A DNA stretch of 23,227 nucleotides, from positions 1 to 23,227 of the forward strand of contig CAAGFE010000075.1 in the NCBI GenBank assembly GCA_900769075.1. Direction: 5' to 3'. The DNA is from Clostridia bacterium (lineage in GTDB: Bacteria > Bacillota > Clostridia > Christensenellales > Aristaeellaceae). A program made the position numbers and the translations under genes. The notes beneath the pieces were generated by a model. That model had not been told where the DNA came from. It saw only the letters and a program-made list of their open reading frames with translations, and did not search any database. Below, piece by piece: positions 6,468 through 12,855 of the stretch (the stretch's first letter is position 1; the number at the start of each line of letters is the position of its first letter).

Positions 6468-7631
6468 TTACTTGCTGGCATATCCCCATTCCACCGAAGC
6501 GGCGCCTTCAAAAAGCGCCTCCAGCACGGTGGGATGCGGGTTTTCATCGCTGCGGCGGTTGATCCAGGAATGGGACTCGCCCCCGGAATTGCCGTTATAG
6601 CCATTGTCCCAGATGCAGATCGGGATACCGTAGGTTGCGGCCTTCATTCCCATGTAGTAGGCCCACTGCTCCCGGGCCTTCGTATTGTCCTTGTTGGTGG
6701 CGCTGGTTTCGCCCATCACCACCGGTATACCATTGTTCAGGAACAGGCCCTTCAGGCTGTAGAAGATCATGTCGATGGGCGTTGTGTGGCTGGTATACAG
6801 GCGGTTGAAATTGACCTGGGTATCGCTCAGGCAGAAATCATAGGGGGTGTAGCTGTGCACAGAGATGATGATGTTCTCCGCCTGCGCGCCGTTCCACCGG
6901 GGAATCTCGATCGCCGCCATGACGGACGAGGAGGAAGAGGCTGCGTAGCCGGGAATCATCAGCGCACGCTCGCCATTATAGCCCTTTGCATCGGTGCGGA
7001 TGGTATTCACGAACACCTGGTTGAGGTAGTTCACCGCGTCATAACCGGCGCGGGTGCCGTTCCATTCGTCCGCGCTGCCCTGCATGCGGGGCTCGTTCAT
7101 GCCCTCAAAGATCAGGTGCTGATCGTAGTCCGCAAAGGCCTCCGCGATCTGCCCCCAGACTGCGGCAAGCTCCTCCCCGATTTTCTCGTACTTCGTATCC
7201 AGGTTGCGGTCATTGATCCATTTCTCGTGATGGAGGTTGATGATGACGAACAGGCCCTCGGCATACGCCATGTCCACTACTTCCTTCACCCGGGCCAGGA
7301 AGGCAGGATTGATGGTGTAGGTGCCGTCGGAGGACAGCTGACGGTACCAGGTCACGGGGATGCGGATGGTTTGGAAGCCTGCCGCCTTCACCCGCTTGAT
7401 GAGGGCAGCATCCACCTTCGGGTTGCCCCAGGATTGCTCCTGGGAATACACATCTTTCTTGTTGCCGCCGGTCGCATCAAAGGTGTTGCCCAGGTTCCAG
7501 CCCAGGCCCATCCGGGCGACAATCTCCGCTGCCGTCAGGCCGGTCAGCGTTTCCTCGGCGGATACAGACCCGGGCAACGCGGCAGGGAGCAGCATGGCGG
7601 CGAGCATCAGGATCAGCATCTTCTTCATCAT
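6468..7631 (-). CDS. Secreted glycoside hydrolase family 5 (cellulase/endoglucanase-like)
   Basis: The 387-aa product begins with a signal peptide (basic MMKK, hydrophobic core to about residue 20, likely cleavage after SVSA near 25), so it is exported. The GH5 TIM barrel follows: WNLGNT at 45-50, RIPVTW near 91-96, LHHE at 133-136, the acid/base Glu180 in MNEP, HSY at 259-261, the nucleophile Glu308 in MGET, and W341 in CIWDNG. The order and length fit clostridial endo-beta-glucanases, but exact specificity (cellulose, beta-glucan, xyloglucan or mannan) cannot be assigned. No binding module or dockerin is present. AAAGGAG lies 5 nt before the first of two tandem ATGs. It follows tex by 39 bp without a terminator, so it may be read from the upstream cluster. 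Confidence 0.93.
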   Translation of the reverse strand: MMKKMLILMLAAMLLPAALPGSVSAEETLTGLTAAEIVARMGLGWNLGNTFDATGGNKKDVYSQEQSWGNPKVDAALIKRVKAAGFQTIRIPVTWYRQLSSDGTYTINPAFLARVKEVVDMAYAEGLFVIINLHHEKWINDRNLDTKYEKIGEELAAVWGQIAEAFADYDQHLIFEGMNEPRMQGSADEWNGTRAGYDAVNYLNQVFVNTIRTDAKGYNGERALMIPGYAASSSSSVMAAIEIPRWNGAQAENIIISVHSYTPYDFCLSDTQVNFNRLYTSHTTPIDMIFYSLKGLFLNNGIPVVMGETSATNKDNTKAREQWAYYMGMKAATYGIPICIWDNGYNGNSGGESHSWINRRSDENPHPTVLEALFEGAASVEWGYASK

Positions 7632-7670
7632 CGTTTCTCCTTTGACCTCAATGTTGCGTAGGGAGGGGCG

Positions 7671-9836
7671 TCAGCCTTGGGCGGGCCTGCGCATGGTCAG
7701 GCTGATGCGTTTGCGCTGCATATCCACCTCGCGGATCCAGACGGTCACAATATCCCCCACGCGGACTGCTTCGCTGGGATGGTTGATCCGGCGGCCCGGG
7801 AACTGGCTGATGTGTACCAGACCCTCCTGATGCACGCCGATGTCAACAAAGGCGCCGAAATCCGTCACGTTGCGGACGGTGCCCTTCAATTCCAGCCCAG
7901 GCTTCAAATCCTTCATTTCCATCACATCGCTGCGCAGGATGGGCGGCGGAAGCTCGTCACGGGGATCACGCCCGGGCTTGGACAGCTCTGCGGCAATGTC
8001 CCGCAGCGTCGGCTCACCGACGTTCAGTTCCGCCGCCAGACCGGCAAAACCGGCCTCTTCCGCCAGCTGATACAGGGTGCCGACAGCCTTGGCGGGCGTC
8101 AGACCGAAATGCTTGAGCAGGGCCTTGGCGGCATCGTAGCTTTCGGGATGAACGCCGGTGTTCTCGATCAGCTCCTTGCCGCCGGGAATCCGCAGGAAGC
8201 CGGCGCATTGCTCGAAGGCCTTCGGCCCCAGGCGAGGCACCTTTTTCAGCTGGGCACGGCTGGTGAAAGCGCCGTTTTCCTCCCGATAGGCAACGATGTT
8301 CTTCGCAATGGTCTTGTTGATGCCCGCCACATGGCTCAGCAGGGACACGGAGGCGGTGTTCACATCAACGCCCACGGCATTCACGCAGTCCTCCACCACC
8401 CCATCCAGCGCCGCATCGAGCTCCGCCTGCTTCAGGTCATGCTGATACTGGCCCACGCCGATGGCTTTTGGATCGATCTTGACCAGCTCCGCCAGCGGAT
8501 CCTGCAGACGGCGGGCGATGGACACCGCACTGCGCAGATTCACGTCGTAATCAGGGAACTCCTCGGCTGCCAGCTTGGAGGCGGAATACACCGACGCGCC
8601 GGATTCGCTGACGATCATGTACGCCAGCCCGCCGCCCAGGTCAAGCTCCTTCATCACCTGCACGAAGAACTGCTCCGTCTCGCGCCCGGCGGTGCCGTTG
8701 CCGATAGCGGCGATGCTGACGCCGTGCTGGCGGATCAGGCGCTTGACGGTATCCTTGGCGGTCTGCACCGCCCCGGCGCCGCGCCCCACGGGATAAATCA
8801 CCGCGGTATCCAGCACGCGGCCCGTTTCGTCAATGACGGCGACCTTGCAGCCATGGGCATAGCCCGGATCAAGGCCGATGGCTTTGCGGCCCTTGACGGG
8901 CGGCTCCATCAGCAGGGGCTTCAGATTCAGCGCAAAAACGCGGATCGCCGCAGTCTGCGCCTTGTCGGTCAGCTCAGCGCGAAGCTCCGTATCCAGAGAC
9001 GGCGCGATGAGCCGCGTATAGGCGTCGTCGCAGGCGCGTCCGACATACTCGCAGGCGGAGCTGCCATTGCTGCGCACATACCCCGCACGGACAACCGTCT
9101 GCGCCGTCTGCACATTGACCTCCAGCGCCACCTTGATGGCGCCCTCCTTCTCCGCGCGGTTCATCGCCAGCACACGGTGCCCGGGCATCAGCCGCAGCGG
9201 CTCCCGGTGATCATAATACATGCGGTAGGTGCCGTTTTCGTCCGGCTCATCCTGGGCAGCTTTGGTTGCAACGGCGCAGTCCCGGTGATAATACGCCTTC
9301 AGCCGGGCGCGGACCGCCGGATCGTCGCTGACGGTTTCCGCGATGATGTCCATGGCCCCCTGGAGCGCATCCTCCGCCGTGGGAACGCCCTTTTCCTCAT
9401 CCACATACTTGGCGGCCATTTCCGCAGGATCCGCCATGCGGGGCGGCTGCATCATCAGCACGTTGGCCAGGGGCTCCAATCCGCGTTCCCGGGCGATGGA
9501 GGCGCGGGTGCGGCGCTTGGGGCGATAGGGGCGGTAGATGTCCTCCAGCTGGGCAAGGGTTACGGCGTTGTCCAGGGATGCCTGCAGCTCCTCCGTCCAG
9601 ACCTCCAGCTTTTTGAGGGATTCGCTGATCTCGTTCCGGCGCTGCTCAATGTTCCGCAGCGCATTCAGCCGGTCGGACAGATCCCGCAGCTGCTGATCGT
9701 CCAGTGAGCCGTGCTGTTCCTTGCGGTAACGGGCGATGAAGGGCAGCGTCGCCCCTTCGTCCAGCAGGGCGATCACCGCCTCCACCTGCCAGGGCTGAAT
9801 GGAAAATTCCTTGCAAAGGATGTCAGTAATGGTCAA
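7671..9836 (-). CDS. tex: Tex family RNA-binding transcription accessory protein
   Basis: The 721-aa product has the full Tex layout: N-terminal helical Tex domain (~1-190), YqgF/RNase H-like domain (around GLDPGYAHGCKVAVIDETG, ~325-450), two helix-hairpin-helix motifs (~485-570) and a C-terminal S1 RNA-binding domain (LKGTVRNVTDFGAFVDIGVHQ, ~640-715). Tex is a cytoplasmic nucleic-acid-binding protein related to Spt6, linked to transcription and RNA handling. The start is TTG at 9836: no nearby ATG exists, AGGAGGGTG is correctly placed, and the N-terminus matches the family. Only 4 bp separate it from the stop of the YaiI-like gene, so translation is probably coupled. Confidence 0.96.
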   Translation of the reverse strand: MTITDILCKEFSIQPWQVEAVIALLDEGATLPFIARYRKEQHGSLDDQQLRDLSDRLNALRNIEQRRNEISESLKKLEVWTEELQASLDNAVTLAQLEDIYRPYRPKRRTRASIARERGLEPLANVLMMQPPRMADPAEMAAKYVDEEKGVPTAEDALQGAMDIIAETVSDDPAVRARLKAYYHRDCAVATKAAQDEPDENGTYRMYYDHREPLRLMPGHRVLAMNRAEKEGAIKVALEVNVQTAQTVVRAGYVRSNGSSACEYVGRACDDAYTRLIAPSLDTELRAELTDKAQTAAIRVFALNLKPLLMEPPVKGRKAIGLDPGYAHGCKVAVIDETGRVLDTAVIYPVGRGAGAVQTAKDTVKRLIRQHGVSIAAIGNGTAGRETEQFFVQVMKELDLGGGLAYMIVSESGASVYSASKLAAEEFPDYDVNLRSAVSIARRLQDPLAELVKIDPKAIGVGQYQHDLKQAELDAALDGVVEDCVNAVGVDVNTASVSLLSHVAGINKTIAKNIVAYREENGAFTSRAQLKKVPRLGPKAFEQCAGFLRIPGGKELIENTGVHPESYDAAKALLKHFGLTPAKAVGTLYQLAEEAGFAGLAAELNVGEPTLRDIAAELSKPGRDPRDELPPPILRSDVMEMKDLKPGLELKGTVRNVTDFGAFVDIGVHQEGLVHISQFPGRRINHPSEAVRVGDIVTVWIREVDMQRKRISLTMRRPAQG

Positions 9837-9840
9837 GGTT

Positions 9841-10308
9841 TCACCCTCCTGATGATTGCATCATCATCTCAATCAATGCTGCCAAGGCTGCTGAAAATCG
9901 CTGCCTTTCCTCTTCGGTGAACTTTGCGGGGCCGTGCAGGTGATGCTTGCCCGACGCACGGCGGGCCTTTTTCGCCATATGGCGTTCCATGAGCAGGACT
10001 TCAATGTTGTCATCCGTATACCGCCTGCCGGAATGGTGGATGGCGTACGCGCCCTTCCCCAGGGCCATGGCGGCCACGCCGTAATCCTGGGTCACGACCA
10101 GATCCCCCCGGCGGCAGAGGTTCATCAGCGCGATGTCCACCGCATCGGCACCGGAGGACACATGGCGCACCTGCGCATACTCACTGTGCACGAGATGATG
10201 CTCATCGCACAGGAGCGTCAGCGGAAGCCGATACCTTCGTGCGGCAGCCTCCACCTGCGGAATCACCGGGCAGGCGTCCGCATCGACAAGGATTTGGGGA
10301 CAGCTCAT
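9841..10308 (-). CDS. YaiI/YqxD family protein (UPF0178, DUF188)
   Basis: The 155-aa product matches the UPF0178 family of small cytoplasmic proteins with a PIN-like fold. The N-terminal ILVDADACPVIPQVE, the central VVTQDYGVAAMALGKGA and HHSGRRYTDDNI segments are family hallmarks, with acidic residues clustered as in nuclease-like active sites. Biochemical function is not established. Its ATG overlaps the stop of the deformylase-like gene by 4 bp (ATGA), and tex starts 4 bp after its stop, placing it mid-operon. Confidence 0.92.
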   Translation of the reverse strand: MSCPQILVDADACPVIPQVEAAARRYRLPLTLLCDEHHLVHSEYAQVRHVSSGADAVDIALMNLCRRGDLVVTQDYGVAAMALGKGAYAIHHSGRRYTDDNIEVLLMERHMAKKARRASGKHHLHGPAKFTEEERQRFSAALAALIEMMMQSSGG

Positions 10309-10715
10309 ATGAGCACCCCGCTGCAGTGGTCGATCTCATGCTGGATGATCTGCGCGATCCAGCCGGAATAGGTGGCCCGTCTGGGCAGGAAGGACGCATC
10401 CTGAAAGGTGACCTCGATCTTCTCCCAGCGTTTGCATTTGCGCACGCCCGACAGGGACAGGCAGCCTTCCTCCGTCTCATACTCGCCGGATTGGCGGACG
10501 ATCTCCGGGTTCACCATCGGCACGGACACCGGCCCCATCCGAACCGCGATGATTCTCTTCTGCACGCCGATCATGTTGGCGGCCAGGCCAACGCAGTCGT
10601 CCAGATGGGCATTCAGCGTATCGATCAGATCGGTGATCACCTGCCTGTCCGCCGGGGCAGCGTTCTGACTGGGCTGGGACAGAAACATCATGTCCCGAAT
10701 GATGGGCCGGATCAT
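10305..10715 (-). CDS. Peptide deformylase-like protein with altered motif I
   Basis: The 136-aa product has the peptide deformylase fold and keeps the metal site: C85 in EEGCLS (motif II), H126 and H130 with catalytic E127 in HEIDH (motif III). Motif I, normally GxGLAAxQ, reads VGLAANMIG at 42-50, so the conserved glutamine that stabilises the transition state is Met48. It is shorter than usual (about 150-190 aa). Such AANMIG forms recur as second deformylase-like paralogues in Bacillota; whether they remove N-formyl groups is unclear to me. The ATG overlaps the upstream stop by 4 bp and its own stop overlaps the YaiI-like start by 4 bp. Confidence 0.85.
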   Translation of the reverse strand: MIRPIIRDMMFLSQPSQNAAPADRQVITDLIDTLNAHLDDCVGLAANMIGVQKRIIAVRMGPVSVPMVNPEIVRQSGEYETEEGCLSLSGVRKCKRWEKIEVTFQDASFLPRRATYSGWIAQIIQHEIDHCSGVLI

Positions 10716-11371
10716 CGCTTGCTCACCACCACGCCGCCGCTTTTCCAGATGGAGCGGGCCGGTACCACGCCGCGGACGCTGCTCAGCGGATAGATGTTGC
10801 TCTCCCGCCCGATCACGGTGCCCGGATTCAGCACGCTGTTGCAGCCGACCTCCACCAGGTCGCCCAGCATCGCGCCCATCTTCTTCAGCCCGGTTTCCAC
10901 CGCTTCCTCGCCCATCCGGACGGTCACAAGGGTCTTATCGCTCTTCACGTTGGAGGTGATGGAACCGGCCCCCATGTGGCTCTTATAGCCCAGGATGCTA
11001 TCGCCCACATAATTGTAGTGGGGCACCTGCACGCCGTCAAAGAGGATGACGTTCTTCAGCTCCACGGAATTGCCCACCACGCAGCCCTCACCCACCAGCG
11101 CGCTGCCGCGGACGAACGCACAGTGGCGCACCTCGGTTTTCGCGCCGATGATGCAGGGCGCGCCCAGATAAGCCGTGGGGGCAACCGTCGCGCTCACATG
11201 CACCCAAACCTGCGGGGACACCTCGGTATACTGGGCCTTATCCAGGCCTTCACCCAGGCGGATGATCTCGTCCTTGATGCCCTTCAGGGCCTCCCAGGGA
11301 TAGGTGAAGCCGCGCAGATAATCAGCCGCCAGGGTATGGGATAGGTCAAACAGATCACGAATGATAAGCAT
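10712..11371 (-). CDS. Left-handed beta-helix protein (UDP-GlcNAc pyrophosphorylase/acyltransferase-like)
   Basis: The 219-aa product is built mainly of hexapeptide repeats forming a left-handed parallel beta-helix (from about residue 55 to 210, for example VAPTAYLGAPCIIGAKTEV and VGEGCVVGNSVELKNVILF). This fold occurs in the C-terminal half of GlmU and in sugar or acyl transferases. No N-terminal nucleotidyltransferase domain is present, so it is not a full GlmU; similar stand-alone clostridial proteins are often labelled UDP-N-acetylglucosamine pyrophosphorylase. Substrate is unknown. GGAGG lies 7 nt before the ATG, inside the VanZ-like gene, which it overlaps by 17 bp. Confidence 0.82.
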   Translation of the reverse strand: MLIIRDLFDLSHTLAADYLRGFTYPWEALKGIKDEIIRLGEGLDKAQYTEVSPQVWVHVSATVAPTAYLGAPCIIGAKTEVRHCAFVRGSALVGEGCVVGNSVELKNVILFDGVQVPHYNYVGDSILGYKSHMGAGSITSNVKSDKTLVTVRMGEEAVETGLKKMGAMLGDLVEVGCNSVLNPGTVIGRESNIYPLSSVRGVVPARSIWKSGGVVVSKR

Positions 11372-11831
11372 GTTTCTTCCTCCATCTTTGCAACAGGGTA
11401 AAGCTGATCAGCACGCCGATCAGCACGCCGCAGGCGTCAATCAGGACGTCCTTGGGGTCGCAAGAGCGTCCGGGTGAAAAGGACTGATGCCATTCATCGG
11501 TCACGGCATACAAGGTCCCGATCATCCACGGCAGCAAGATCATCCGCACGCGTCTGATCCGAAACAGCAGCACCAGGAGACCGCCGAGGATGGCATATTC
11601 CGTGAAATGTGCGATTTTGCGAACCCCGATATCCACCCGGCTGAACAAGGCCGATTCCGCCTCCGTGGACGAATCGTCCGCGAAACGGATCAGCAGCTTT
11701 GTAATAGGCTCGGATAGCAGGGCGCTCAGGCTGCCGGATTCCGCGCCGGTTTGGGAGGAAAAGCCGAAGATCAGCAGCATCCAGCCTACCGTCAGGATCA
11801 GGATGCAGATCAACAATACCGATTTTTTCAT
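11355..11831 (-). CDS. VanZ-family membrane protein
   Basis: The 158-aa product has an N-terminal transmembrane helix (~4-25) and further hydrophobic segments near 80-92, 98-110 and 130-147. Family features are FGFSSQTG after helix 1, the KIAHFTEYAILG segment and the DEWHQSFSPGR segment near 112-122. VanZ in Tn1546 gives low-level teicoplanin resistance, but most chromosomal VanZ-like proteins have no proven role. AGGAGA lies just before the ATG. It is 63 bp downstream of the MazG-like gene and overlaps the next gene by 17 bp. No other glycopeptide resistance genes are nearby, so resistance should not be inferred. Confidence 0.9.
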   Translation of the reverse strand: MKKSVLLICILILTVGWMLLIFGFSSQTGAESGSLSALLSEPITKLLIRFADDSSTEAESALFSRVDIGVRKIAHFTEYAILGGLLVLLFRIRRVRMILLPWMIGTLYAVTDEWHQSFSPGRSCDPKDVLIDACGVLIGVLISFTLLQRWRKKHAYHS

Positions 11832-11894
11832 ATTTCTCCTACACGCCCGACGACCCTTCCCTATTCATTCGCCTTTCCGTCGGGTATTCCTGCC

Positions 11895-12233
11895 TCATTC
11901 CCCAGGTTTTTTCCAGCGCGTCATATTGCGCTCCTGCTTGGCGCGGTAGATGGCGGAGAACTCCTCAGGCGTGATCCCAAAGCAGAGCAGCACATCGTTG
12001 AAATACATCAGCACGTCCGCCATTTCCTCGATGAAATCATGGCGGGTGCTGCCCTGCTGCATGATTTCGCTTGTCGGACGGCGCTTGACAATCTGGATCG
12101 CCTCGCCCATTTCTGCGATCATCCAGAGCATTTTGTTCTTCCCGTGCTCAGGATCGACGGGCTCCCACCAGCCTGCGTACCGGGCCTGCAATTCCCTCTG
12201 GCGCTGCTGCATTTCATCAAAGTCAAGGTTCAT
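11895..12233 (-). CDS. MazG-like nucleotide pyrophosphohydrolase
   Basis: The 112-aa product resembles all-alpha NTP pyrophosphohydrolases of the MazG/dUTPase type, which hydrolyse nucleoside triphosphates to monophosphates. The acidic metal-binding pattern is visible as MIAEMGEAIQ followed by FIEEMADVLMYFND (an ExxE...ExxxD arrangement). Substrate is unassigned. The ATG at 12233 is chosen because AGAGGAG sits 6 nt upstream; an ATG 27 bp further upstream has no such site. It overlaps the end of the acetyltransferase gene by 11 bp, so it belongs to the same transcript. Confidence 0.82.
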   Translation of the reverse strand: MNLDFDEMQQRQRELQARYAGWWEPVDPEHGKNKMLWMIAEMGEAIQIVKRRPTSEIMQQGSTRHDFIEEMADVLMYFNDVLLCFGITPEEFSAIYRAKQERNMTRWKKPGE

Positions 12234-12759
12234 CTCGTTCTCCTCTTTCCGGCAATTCACTTTTCAGGATCCCGTATATGCGCACGTCATCAAATCCGCC
12301 ATCCTGACGGGCATAATGCTGGCGCAGCGTGCCCTCAAGCTGCATTCCGCATTTTTCGCACACCCTGCGGGACGCAAGGTTACCTTCCCGCACGGAGCAA
12401 AAAACCCGGTTGGCCTCCGCCCGGGTCAACAGGTAGCGCAGCACTGCCTGCACGGCTTCGGTCATATATCCCTGTCCGCGGTACTCCGGGCCAATGTCGT
12501 AGCCAAGCTGCAAATAGCCGTTGTAGGGATTCACATCCCAACCCTTGATGCGCCCGATGGGCTTATCCTCCAGGGTGATGACCCAGTGAAAGACAAAGGG
12601 TTTGCCCAGTTCGGCCACCATGTCCGCTACATTCTTCCGGGCCTCGGCGAGCGGCATGGGCAGGGATTTCAGGCGTACCAGCGCCTCCGCATCGGACAGC
12701 TGCGGCGGGCGAAGGCACAATCGTGCCGTGGTGATGGTCTGCGATCCGATCGGTTTCAT
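12223..12759 (-). CDS. GNAT-family N-acetyltransferase (RimJ/RimL type)
   Basis: The 178-aa product begins with TITTARLCLRPPQLSDAEAL, typical of RimJ/RimL acetyltransferases. It contains the acetyl-CoA-binding motif A (YRGQGYMTEAV, Q/RxxGxG/A pattern, near residues 93-103) and the C-terminal NLASRRVCEKCGMQLEGTLR segment. These enzymes transfer acetyl from acetyl-CoA to N-termini or small amines; the target here is unknown. It is the first gene of the minus-strand cluster, about 24 bp from a SigA-type promoter that overlaps the divergent promoter of the TetM-like GTPase. Confidence 0.9.
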   Translation of the reverse strand: MKPIGSQTITTARLCLRPPQLSDAEALVRLKSLPMPLAEARKNVADMVAELGKPFVFHWVITLEDKPIGRIKGWDVNPYNGYLQLGYDIGPEYRGQGYMTEAVQAVLRYLLTRAEANRVFCSVREGNLASRRVCEKCGMQLEGTLRQHYARQDGGFDDVRIYGILKSELPERGERDEP

Positions 12760-12782
12760 CCCCCTGTTCCCCCTCTCTTGGC

Positions 12783-12811
12783 ATTATACCATACCTTGCC
12801 GAGATGCGCAA
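12783..12811 (-). promoter_or_regulatory. Promoter of the minus-strand GNAT-to-GH5 cluster
   Basis: On the minus strand TTGCGC (12811-12806) and a consensus TATAAT (12788-12783) are separated by 17 bp. The predicted transcript starts near 12776, about 17 nt before the GNAT ATG. Its -35 half lies inside the divergent promoter at 12796-12824. Confidence 0.75.
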
Positions 12812-12824
12812 CTTATGGTATGAT
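12796..12824 (+). promoter_or_regulatory. Promoter of the TetM-like GTPase gene
   Basis: TTGCCG (12796-12801) and TATGAT (12819-12824) are separated by 17 bp. Transcription would start near 12831, about 25 nt before the ATG, with AAAGGAG at 12841-12847. It overlaps the opposite promoter over 12796-12811. Confidence 0.7.
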
Positions 12825-12855
12825 CATGATTGATATCAAAAAAGGAGTCCTGCCC

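Noticed and set aside
7677..9707. 676-codon plus-strand open frame opposite tex
   Set aside because: The sequence is His/Gln/Gly-rich with no fold signal, typical of an antisense shadow of a GC-rich gene; tex on the other strand is unambiguous.
11355..11831. VanZ-like gene as evidence of glycopeptide resistance
   Set aside because: No vanA/vanB-type ligase, vanH, vanX or regulator is nearby; lone VanZ-family proteins are common in Bacillota chromosomes.
11846..11884. CCCGACG...CGTCGGG inverted repeat between the MazG-like and VanZ-like genes as a terminator
   Set aside because: The loop is 25 nt and no T-run follows on the minus strand, so termination is not supported; any other role is unknown.
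11950..12855. Upstream extension of the TetM-like GTPase by about 300 residues
   Set aside because: The extension is antisense to the GNAT and MazG-like genes. The proper start at 12856 has AAAGGAG, and the G1 motif begins at residue 9, as in the family.
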